A model generated the notes under the pieces. That model worked only from the letters and a program-made list of their open reading frames with translations. It was not told the origin of the DNA and searched no databases. A stretch of 64,000 bases of DNA, from positions 23,595,212-23,659,211 of the forward strand of contig JAJLRJ010000011.1 in the NCBI GenBank assembly GCA_024195265.1, in the 5' to 3' direction. Both the position numbers and the translations under genes were made by a program. Origin of the DNA: Dendrophyllia cribrosa (Eukaryota > Cnidaria > Anthozoa > Scleractinia > Dendrophylliidae). This document shows, one piece after another, positions 26,001 through 35,160 of this stretch. Within the stretch, counting starts at the first letter, position 1. Every line of letters begins with the position of its first letter.

Positions 26001-29000
26001 TGATTTAGGCGACACTATAAATCGAGAAAAAAAGGAACAAAAAGAAAATGTGAAATATGTACACTAACACAGCGAATTTAAAACGCGGGAAACTCGTGTC
26101 TAGGTGTATGTTTTTGCTTCGAATTTCGGTTGGTGTGTATATCTCTGGAGGTGCCACAGATTTTTCGGTTGGATCGGTCGGAAATCTCCCCGTGGCTCAA
26201 GAAAACAAACTTTCAGTAAATAAAAGCTAGCCTGCGCGCAGAGGTATCCTTAATTTCCTTTGCTTCACGCGCCACGGAAGACGTCTGCGCGCAGGCTAAG
26301 AAAGGCGGGAAAATCGTACATGCACCCGGCGTGTGTGGCTTATTCTAATTGGCCAAATAAACAGATACTTTCTTGTGATTGGCCAAGGAGTGTTGCACGA
26401 AATTACACTGCTATTTCGAGTCAACTTGGCAACACCGTAGCGCTGAGAAAAAAAAAAAAATACAGGAACTGCTTTTATGAAGATGGAAGCCTTATAGTTG
26501 TTACACTTCAAAGCACAAGCAATCACTACAAATAAAAGGGCAAAGAAACAACTTTACTTACAAGGTGAGTTGGCGAGCGAAGTCTTGTTGTGTGGAAATT
26601 TGCTGGGAGAATAATTTTGCGACGTGTCTGCATTCGCCTGGTTTCTCGGTTTGGAAGGCGACTGTTCTGGTTTGATTCCTCCCTTGGTAGGTTCTTCACC
26701 TTTCATTGCACAAATCTAAGCAAAAACAAATCAAAGAAGCTTCATATCCTGCCCGAGACAACTCTCTTTCTTATTCGCAAAACCAAAGATGTGAAATCGC
26801 TCTTCAGCCCTTGTAGGTTGCTCAAGTAGCCCGGCTTCACACAAAGTTGGAGCCGGTTTGCCAACACGAGCAGGTTGTACTTTAGTTTGTCGTGTGTAGG
26901 CCGCTTTAAATCTCGAACTAAAATGCTGTTAGATTTGTTTCTCCTACAGAACTGAACTGATAGAGAAGAAAAATGGTTTGAGCGCTAAAATAGTTTTCCG
27001 TTGCGAGTTTTATTTTCTAGATCTAGATGCTCCGGGTAGGCGAGTTCTCCTTGCCAGTGAAAAAAAAAAACTGCTTGTAAACTTGGGCCAATGTTTTAAA
27101 ATTACTCTAAAGCGGCCTTCACACGCCAAACTAAAAAACTTGGTAAACTCGTATTAGCAAACTCAAGTTGGCATGTGGTTAAAAGACACAACAATACTAC
27201 AACAGTTCAGGCAAACATGTTGTCAAACTGTTGGCGACAAATACATTGAACTTGTCTCAGTCTATATTCTCGCCAAGTTTTTCACCAACTTTTTCGTGTT
27301 GGCAAACTCGTATTTGACGTGACTTGAGTTTGCCAACACGAGTCTGTCAACTTTTAATAGTCTGTCGTGTGAAGGCCGCTTAACTGGGTCTTTCTGCGTG
27401 TACCGGTACTCATTGTCTTCTATTGTTTGTGAGGTATTGTATTTTTGGGCTTGTTTTGCATTTGTATTATTGTCGTTCTTTGTTCCTTTTGTTTTACGTC
27501 ATCTGTCCTCCGGTACACACAGAAACAACCGCTTAACTCCTTGGAAACAGGTCCTGCATGTATTCAACAACAACAGTTCTTTTCAGAACTACACTAACCC
27601 GGATGATCACACCCGACAGACTAGTGATACTCTTGGGTTCAAACTAGTTACAATTTACTTTTCAGTTATCATCCCAGTTGATACAAAATTATCGTGTTTT
27701 ACATGTACTACCACCCACCTCCCCCCCCCCCGCACCCATCGACACAGCACCACACTTGCACAGTTTCCCAAATTCATTTGTTATTGCTTACCTTCCTTCT
27801 AAGCACGGCCATATATATAATTACTGCATACTCGTCAAATGTGTCATCATCCAAAATTCCTGACGAACTATAAAAAAATGTTTGACGAGCTGATATAAGT
27901 AAATTTTTTCAAAGCCCAGAAAGTCTTACACAATACTCAGTGATGCGTACAGTATACACATAAATACACGACTTTCAACACACATCTCATGAAAGAAAGA
28001 AAAAAATTAATAAATGGTCCCAAGTGGGAACAGAAACCACATATTATATATATTTATATATAGGTTAGCTTTGTGTTCTAGAAACTTAGCTAGGGTTAAA
28101 AAAAACTTTGTGTTAGAGTTACCTTTGTGCTAGGGTTAGGGTTAGCTTACCTACATTAAATACTAAATGTGTACCAAGTATTTGGTAACTTCTCCATATA
28201 TCAACAACGAAATGTAATACAACAATACCTCGTTCTTTTTATCCATTGTTACGTTAATTTTTTCTATTGTGTTGAATCGTTTTATGGAATATCATTGGTA
28301 CACATTTAACCAAGATTGAATACTGATCTAACCTGAGACTGGATTTTACCTGCATTAGGCAAAATATCTTCATGTATATAAGCATTACTGAGTTGTATTC
28401 TGCCTTCTTGATTAAAATCAAGAAAGCAGAATACATTTCTGATAATTCATCTTTAATACTCCTACAGCTGAACCCCGTTAATATAGGATTTACATCATGT
28501 ACACCATCTAATATGTGGTACCTGAGTATTGCACTTGGAATTCCAAGTTGGTCTTCAGCAGCTCTCAAAACTTTGAGAAGGGAGCTCTTTTCTATTACCT
28601 TGAAAAAAATATTCAGTAATAATTCAATACAAATATTTCTTTATACATGTATCCTAGGCTTATTGTATTTCATTCATTTGTACATTAAACATACATGTTC
28701 TGCATTAGAAGCACTGAGAAAGACTGAGGCACATGATCTTCATCATGCAACAAGCCTGGAATAAAGGAAAAATCTAAGTCCCAGACAGAATTCAAACAAA
28801 ATTAATGACATTCAGTACACCGGTCGGATGTTCTAACCACTGAGCTACAAAAGACTTACGGTGAGTTAAACACTGACCATATACTAAGTCTTTATATGAA
28901 CATCACATCCTCAGTTCATTACTGAGATTACATAAACCATCTTTCTTTCAAGAAGCACTGAGTTAAAAAATTAAGAAAAACAGTATTGAAAAGGCCATTA

Positions 29001-32000
29001 ACAAAGGTACAATATTATTATTAATAATGTTAACAACAATAAATTAGAAAAAAAAATCATTAGTTTTCATATATTTACCTGTAAGTCACTTGGGTTGATT
29101 CCATCAACTGGACAATATTTTGCAATAAGCTTGGTAAGCAGAACACCATCCTGAAGACTAAAACAAAAAAAAATCATTCTACCAGTATAGTCCCTTTTTA
29201 TACATGCTTACGCTAGTGAACCCAAGGTACATGTTTGAAGACCTTTAAGGCAAACTAAATTTATTTAATAATATAAAAAATTCTAGGTAAACTTTTCTAG
29301 TCATTTTTAGGAGCAATATACATAAAAGTTTACATAGGATTTTTTTATATTAGACTGATACCCAGGTTCACATGGCGCATCAGGCCCCTTTGCTTGTCTT
29401 CGGTTTCTGTAGCATAAAGCAACTCTTCTCACTTTTAATGGGTGGGATGCTTGCCACCCCAAAACAATTTGTTTGTATGTACCCATTGATATACCAGGGT
29501 GGGGAGATGCAGAAAAAATAAATATTATGTACTTGATGTGGAGTACAATTAATGTTTGTGTCTAAAAAGTTAAAAACAGTGTTGACTGGTAAATTTGAGC
29601 TTTGCGAGACTATATTGTTTTACTGTGAGCATGAGACTGTTTGCCAACCTTTACACAATTGTGGAGGCCTGGTCTCAAAGCACCATTGATATCAGACCTT
29701 TGGAACAATAGTGAACAACACAACACTTGCTTAAAGACCTATGCAGTACCCCTTCAGCTAAATCTAGTTAACAGTAGTACTTAACTATAATACTCAGTGA
29801 TTAAAAATATTCTCAACTCACAAGTCCAGGAAAGGTCCTCTTGGGTCAATTGCAGTGTTGGGACTTTCCATGCAGCACCATTCTAAAAGAAACCTCTTGC
29901 CCAAGTTTACAGTCCTCTGATATGCAGCACGATCTGTTGAATTAGCAACCATGACACTTATCACTGACATAAGAAAGCACACTTACTAGGTAAAAATAAA
30001 TATACTTTATGTACATTGTGATATTAACAACTTAAGTTGCAAGTGGAGGTTGGGTGTCCAAGACCCCTCCCCCCTCCCCCCCCCCCCCCCCCCCCCAACC
30101 CACTGGTCTGAGGCAACAAAAAGCCCAGCGTGGGGAGGTAAACCACCCCAACGGCCTTCTCTAACTGCACCCCAGTCACGAGCCACCCCCTCCGCAAAAG
30201 TAACATTTTTTTGTGCCTTTCAAGTAATTCACAAAAGTAACAGCCCTCCCGAAAGTAACACCCTCCTCCTCCCCCCCCCCCCCCCCCCCCCCCCCCCCAA
30301 AGTAACGTCGGGCACCCTGAAAATATTGGTCCATTCAAATACACCATAGTGACAACTAAGAGTAGATATTCCCTGTCTTTGTGCAAGAAGAACTGACAGA
30401 GTTAAAGATATCAATGAAAGAGAAACTGTGTTTCGACCCTGAAGTGCCATGCAGATCAGCTTCAATTGCTCGCGTATTTCAGCTGCCTGAAAGTAACGGG
30501 CATTGACCAAAAGTAACAGCCACCCTGAAAGTTGTGACCTCTAAAGGCCTGCAAATACTGAAAGTAACAGGGGCTGCTACTTTCGGACCTCTACTTCTAA
30601 CTTTTACAGTAATTTCATTACAAAGAAAGAAAAAAAAAATACCTACTTGCACTATGAATTTCAAAATGCAAGATAATAAGCCATAGGATATCCAAAATAA
30701 ATTTCAGCTTCCCATTTGTGATGTCTGGAGATAGAAAATGAGGAAATTAATTAGGGTAAATTAAGCTAAATTAAAAGAAACTGACAGAACAGAACAGAGA
30801 TTTTAAGAATAAATTATTATTAGCCTAGTAGGTAATAACTCTATAGAGAACTCCATAAACTTTCTGCCGAAATTCAGTTTGAAGTAGAAAATAAATCATT
30901 TACATGTATCCCACAGTTCATAATACATGCAAGTGCTCCAAAGTTAATAAATGGTCGGCCTCTTATTTAAAAATCCATTGTGCACTTATCCCTTTTAGGT
31001 GGGGGTGGGGGGTTCCATCGGAGCATTAATTTGCCTCTCCAGAAACTTTGGGGAGACAGTGAGTGAGCACCAGCTTTTGGCGCTAAGATGTCTGGGATCG
31101 TTTGGGTAACCAATATGAACTATGATTGGTTAATGGTTGCCTTTGGAAACCATCAACCAATCATAACTAATGCTGGTTGCTCAAACGATCCCAGAAAGCG
31201 TAGTGCAGAAAGCTGGTGCACAGAATTGAAGTTTCTGGAGTGGTATAATAACTGCAACCTGCAAAGTCAGCAATTTATTTATAGATTTGCATTCCTTGTA
31301 CAGAATTTAGTAACAAGGACATGATGCTGACTTAATACCATATGATAACAGGCAACACAAAATACAGCATTTACCATTACCTTCAACTTGACAGGAGACA
31401 TCAATTCCTTTTCCCTTCATGTAATCAATAACAAGGTGCACTAACTGGTGGCCCTGTTGTACATCTTTGACCTGGAGGAGGCAAAGAAAGTTGCACCAGT
31501 CAGTTGTTTGTTAGTTAACCCTCAGGTCCATGTCCCATGTCAATGGTAGTGGGTGGGAGGCTTATAATTAAGAATTTGAAATAGAAATAAACATATTGGA
31601 AAAATAAAAAAAATGTTTTGAGAAAGTGTCAAGTAAATTTCTTCAATGACGTTTTGGGCTTGGTCCTTAATCAGGTTGATGACCGTTGTTTTGAACTCGA
31701 CTTGTTTTATTTGAAAAATTATGATGGCGTGCACTAAGAAAATAGTGTATGAGCGCGCACAGTTCAGAGGAAATGGAAAACCGTGTTGAGCCCATGCGGT
31801 TGCATGGTGCCCAACTTGAAGATGGTTTCCATTTCCACTTGTTTCCTTTTGAGGTTGGAGGCTAAATACTCTAAGGAGAGATTTGTGCTAAATTAATTTT
31901 TAAATTTAGTTTTGCTAAATACTCCATGGAGAGATTTGTGTATCCCCAAGCATTAATTGTAAGTCATGATTGGTTAAATTGGATTTACTTCTGATTGGTC

Positions 32001-34552
32001 GAGAAAGTATGGCGAGTTCTAATTAAGCCACTCACAAAGTGCAGCAATAACAGAAATTTATTTTTTAACACTCAATTGAAAACCGCTCTATATAATATTT
32101 ATGAAACTATTACATACCAGTTGAGATTGATCAATCTCATGTCCTGTAGTTGCCTTGATCAACTGGCATAACCCAATCCCGTCCTTTAAATCCACAGCCA
32201 GATCATTGACCCTTATTTTGTCATCACGCTCGGCTAAACAGCAATTGACCCAGGCTTTATACACCTGCAAGTAAGAATTCACAATACCAAGTAAATAAAC
32301 ACTGTGCAAGAGAACCTTGCCAAGATCACTGAGTAAATTTCATTGAGTTTGGTTCCTTAACATTGAATCAGTCTCACTTTTTTTATTTCTCCGAGGTAAA
32401 GCTAACCTATCATAAAAATCCCAAATACTGAGCCGGCTGGGATTTGGTCTACATGTATAGTAATAGGCTCAACCTTGCCTGGGGGAGTATATTATAAGAA
32501 ATAAGGCCAGCCTCAAGAATCCTCCAGCAAGCTAAGTCATCAACTGCTGAGTGAGAAAGTGAAGTCAAGCTGCATTCTTAGAAGAACCACGGGGAGCCCA
32601 AATGCTCCCAACTATGAGATCTGGGGTGACCGGCACTTTATTAATAAGCTTTATGAAAAAGTAAGTTTGTCTAGTTGTCCAAAGACAAACGTTAGTAGCC
32701 TGAGGCCCCTGGGCGCTACTTATTAGAGCACAGCCCTGGAAGTGGAAAAGATGGAAGCTGATTGACGACATACATGTACAGCTGTACTACAGCAGGATCA
32801 CAACAATGACTGCAACATGCATGATTGTATACCTGCCAAGTCTCATGCCTGCGAGTTCAAAACTCCGATCTCACACCAACTCGCACCTATGGAGCAATTT
32901 CTCACACCTGACATACAGGTTTGAGCTATCAGCCTTAACTGATCGCATGATCCAATTAAAAAATATTAAGTTAGGTTCATGGAAATTTGGCACCTTTTTG
33001 TAGGTTTTTATCGTTTACAGCTGGATGTTATTAAACGGAGGTTTGAGGTCAAATGATCAGGAAACTTCCGAATTCTTCGGAACATCTTCGGACATCTTCG
33101 GAATAGATCGGGTTGTCTTCGGATTTGGTTGGGTCACCTTCAGAAATCCTGACACTCCCATGAAAACATTCTCATGCCATTCACTCATAAAAATTTGGTA
33201 GGTGTATACACGTACATGTAGCAATGACTTGGGCACAAGAGTTAAAAAAAAAGAAGAGGATCTAAGGAGAGAAAAAAAGGAAGGCTGGCAATCTTGGAAT
33301 GATACAGGTGCAGACTGTGGCTGACAGGGAAAGATAGACCGAGGCGCTCTGTAGCGGTCTTACGTGCCACTTGAGGCACGAAGGAGCCTGTTCCAGGTGT
33401 TCAGATACATTGTAGCTCCTTTTTTTCCTGCACTCACATCGGCATTCTCCTTCATGCCACTTCTTTATGCCCTCCTATTATCTGGATGCCTGGAATAGGC
33501 TACCATGCAGGCGAGCCTGTCTAGCAGTTTACATCTGTTGCTATACATGCTCTGGCAGTGCTTGGTAGACCCAGGTAGACCAAATCAAGGCAACTAACTT
33601 TTTTTCTTTGGGTGACAAGACAAACTTTATACTTAAAACACTGACAGGGCACGCTTATGTTTAAAGTCAGGTTCTTTTGGACTCCATATGATTATTTTTG
33701 GCCTTAAGGGTACAGCCTTCAAATTATGAATTTTTCTTTTATATCTTATCAGTTGATCTGCGTTCAATTAAGTTAACTTGTCAATCCATGATAAAAGGAA
33801 AAAAGCAAGTTTAAATAGGAGACATTATCTTTTAATGCATTAGTTAGTCTGATATAACAGTCCTAATCTGTAGTTCATATTGTTTGATTATGGATTAGTT
33901 TTAGCATATATGAGACAGATTTTAAAATTAAGTGACATTAATTATTTACTGATTTAAGCTTACCTTTATTTAATATTCCAACATACATGTTATTCATATT
34001 TTATAGCTACTGAAGATGCAGTAATTTTTCCAGTATTGGAAACCGTATATAAACGTGTAGATCTATGTATTTTCACTGTGAAAATTATTTTGAATGTTAA
34101 GTGGCTCGATTGATCAGTCTTTTAGAAAAAAAGGATGTTTCTCCGCTTTTCTTTTGTATCAAAATACTCTATTTGCAAAAACAAGAAATTGACGTTAACT
34201 GATAAATAAGCTTACTAAAAAACCAGCTGATGAAACCTAGCCTCTGTTAACAAACGCCGGGATAAATAATTGATCAGTCTGTGGCAACTTAACAACACTA
34301 TAAACAGCTGAACCGGGCTAACGCAATAGTTTGAATTCGTATGTGTCCGTATGTATAAACGTATCCAGTTTTGGCTAGCAAATATTTGAAACATAGACAA
34401 GCTAGGAGACTGCCATGATCATAATACAGGGTATGATCATAAAAATATGATCATAAAATGTCCTCTTTTGAAATCATTCGAATCATTTTGGCTAAGCTAA
34501 CAAATTTCCATACCTCAACTGGTGAACCCGACAACTTGCGATGCAAAGCCAT
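14027..34552 (-). CDS. Tandem calponin-homology plus coiled-coil protein (filamin/interaptin-type actin-binding domain), 14 exons
   Basis: Exons, in order of transcription: 34552-34514, 32264-32118, 31471-31381, 30724-30647, 29963-29822, 29157-29079, 28598-28522, 27867-27792, 26715-26562, 26014-25953, 19754-19695, 17955-15473, 14671-14611, 14125-14027. All junctions are GT-AG and phases agree throughout; the sum is 3648 nt (1215 residues). The start MALHRKLSG is directly preceded by an in-frame TAA. Residues about 14-120 form CH1 (VYKAWVNCCL, VDLKDGIGLCQLI, DITNGKLKFILDILW). Residues about 130-245 form CH2 (FLLEWCC, LQDGVLLTKLI, RAAEDQLGIP, DEYAVIIYMAVLRRK). The order fits type-1/type-2 actin-binding CH pairs. 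A Ser/Pro/Thr-rich acidic linker and a long coiled coil follow; the protein ends SSLRFSRITR. No Ig or spectrin repeats are seen, so it is not filamin or actinin. Likely an actin-linked cytoskeletal protein. The start of exon 5 could alternatively be at 29937. Confidence 0.88.
14960..15275 (-). repeat. MITE-like element with repeated GCGACAAA/TTTGTCGC motifs
   Basis: Within intron 12 of the CH/coiled-coil gene, blocks such as CGCGCGACAAATCGC and TTTTTGTCGC recur in both orientations. A GTTTACAC block occurs near each side. This is a foldback-type repeat, non-coding as far as I can see. Confidence 0.5.
15473..17955 (-). CDS. Large exon 12 of the CH/coiled-coil gene: disordered region and coiled coil
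   Basis: A single 2483-bp exon opens after TTTTTTTTATTAATATTTTCAG with KLPQNLLIED and ends at AAAG/GTTAGA. The first 300 residues or so are rich in Ser, Pro, Thr, Glu and Val with loosely repeated phrases such as SVAERPSLPS and SVADGSSLIS. From about the EQTALKFKLQVEQ segment to FKQQNDQLNSS the sequence is dense in heptads of Leu, Glu, Lys and Gln, a long coiled coil likely to dimerise. A Ser-rich tail follows. Translation past the donor to 15343 is intronic and should not be included. Confidence 0.9.
18579..18799 (-). mobile_element. MITE, AACCCTTTCACTCCCA family, copy 2
   Basis: Starts TAACCCTTTCACTCCCAGAT and ends near GTTGACGGGTTTAA; inverted relative to copy 1. Located in an intron of the CH/coiled-coil gene. 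Confidence 0.7.
19853..19877 (+). repeat. Poly-C tract
   Basis: About 24 consecutive C followed by CCACCACCACC, in an intron of the CH/coiled-coil gene, 100 bases upstream (gene sense) of the 60-bp exon 11. Confidence 0.95.
20360..21005 (+). repeat. Satellite-like array A, about 110-125 bp units
   Basis: Degenerate tandem units share AGCTTTCATTTAAATGG, TTAGGATTTCATCCACAGA, AAAGTTAGAACCAC, GTACAGCATAATAAACAGTA and CACAGGAAAGTACT. Four to five units are visible. The distal side ends with GACTCTAAAAGTGAAAGGAT, resembling the MITE terminus. Confidence 0.75.
22090..22750 (-). repeat. Satellite-like array B, inverted relative to array A
   Basis: Units carry AGTACTTTCCTGTGGTGCTG, TTTATTATGCTGTACAAGG, TTTGAGTCTGTGGATGAAAT and GTTACCATTCAAATGAAAGC, the reverse complement of array A units. 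About five imperfect copies. In a large intron of the CH/coiled-coil gene. Confidence 0.75.
22769..22804 (+). repeat. Perfect 36-base palindrome
   Basis: CAACGCTCCTCCCCCACT and its exact reverse complement, adjacent to CAGCCGTTATT-like text also seen at about 13815-13875; likely termini of a MITE family. Confidence 0.8.
23258..23641 (+). mobile_element. MITE with GGTGACATAGCCCCTTTAA end
   Basis: Ends TTAAAGGAGCTATGTCATGG and GGTGACATAGCCCCTTTAA are inverted. Related to copies in Wnt intron 2 and at 11.9 kb. Confidence 0.75.
26226..26301 (+). repeat. Short MITE, AGCCTGCGCGCAGA inverted ends
   Basis: AGCCTGCGCGCAGA at the left and TCTGCGCGCAGGCT at the right of a 76-base unit, in the intron between exons 9 and 10 of the CH/coiled-coil gene. 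Confidence 0.8.
27111..27382 (+). mobile_element. MITE with AAGCGGCCTTCACACG ends
   Basis: TAAAGCGGCCTTCACACG and CGTGTGAAGGCCGCTTA are inverted ends; internal TTTGCCAACACGAG repeats. A partial relative is at 26827-26910. Confidence 0.7.
27792..32264 (-). CDS. Exons 2-8 of the CH/coiled-coil gene, encoding the CH1-CH2 actin-binding region
   Basis: Seven short exons (147, 91, 78, 142, 79, 77 and 76 bp) together encode both CH domains. The 76-bp exon is found by phase: an acceptor after TTTTTTTATAG gives one base to complete a Ser codon, then SSGILDDDTFDEYAVIIYMAV to a donor at 27791. That restores the C-terminal helix expected for CH2. Introns between them hold SINE, MITE and poly-C debris. 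Confidence 0.88.
28772..28849 (-). repeat. tRNA-derived SINE-like head
   Basis: On the minus strand TAGCTCAGTGGTTAGAACAT is a classic A-box region of a tRNA, followed about 30 bases later by GTTTGAATTCTGTC, a degenerate B-box. There is no cloverleaf that would make a functional tRNA and the spacing is altered. It lies in intron 6 of the CH/coiled-coil gene, in the same orientation. Confidence 0.55.
31092..31194 (+). repeat. Palindromic MITE-like repeat
   Basis: CTGGGATCGTTTG at the left and CAAACGATCCCAG at the right, with inner AACTATGATTGGTTxATGGTT arms inverted. In intron 3 of the CH/coiled-coil gene. Confidence 0.75.
32806..34513. other. Intron 1 of the CH/coiled-coil gene, nothing further recognised
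   Basis: AT-rich with short direct repeats around 33060-33130 (CTTCGGA..ATCTTCGGA). No coding exon fits between the first two coding exons. Confidence 0.5.
34514..34552 (-). CDS. First coding exon of the CH/coiled-coil gene
   Basis: Thirteen codons, MALHRKLSGSPVE, end at GAG/GTATGG. The next exon begins GTG TAT AAA after TTCTTACTTGCAG and continues straight into CH1. An in-frame TAA lies immediately 5' of the ATG, which fixes the start. This exon is too short to show as a long ORF. Confidence 0.8.
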
Positions 34553-35160
34553 TTACTTTTTCTTCACGCAACAGACGCAAATAATGTCGCCAACGGTTGC
34601 TCCAACATCAAGGATACGATGAAACCACTAAATAAATCCATGATCGAGCGAACGATGTTTATATTCCCACAAACCAATTAAAGTAATACAACTTGAAACA
34701 GAATTTCACGCCGATGCCGATGATACCATAGTTTGATCCTGTGCATTCGAGTGAAGAAATTAACATTCAAAGAAAACAATTCAAAGCCGCTTTCAAAATT
34801 CAAATAAGTACACAGTTCGGCAACGTTCTTCCCGCTTCGTTGAGCCAAGCTGTCAATAAATAACCGAGTCGAACAAAGGATCACGGAACAATGGTAAACA
34901 AAAGAAAGCGAAAATTTAATTAGTAGCAAGACGGATATAAAATATCAACTCCGCGTTACCACAATAGCGAACTGCATGAGACAGATATTTTTGACAAAAA
35001 GAAGATCTTTTTGCAAAAAGTTATGTGTTTTGTTCTGCCGTGTGGCGGCTACGTTACAAGCGCGTCACGGTCGGCTTCTTGGTCCTCGTGTTCAGTCTCC
35101 AGCGTCTATTATTAAGAGGGTTTAGCGGCTCTGGGGACGAGAATGCGTCAACTATGACGC

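Noticed and set aside
28120..28150. GGGTTAGGGTTAG as possible telomeric sequence
   Set aside because: Only two perfect units within a degenerate AGGGTTA-like stretch; no array.
30024..30386. 120-residue minus-strand frame with Gly runs and the plus-strand Pro-run frame
   Set aside because: Created by two long poly-C tracts in an intron of the CH/coiled-coil gene.
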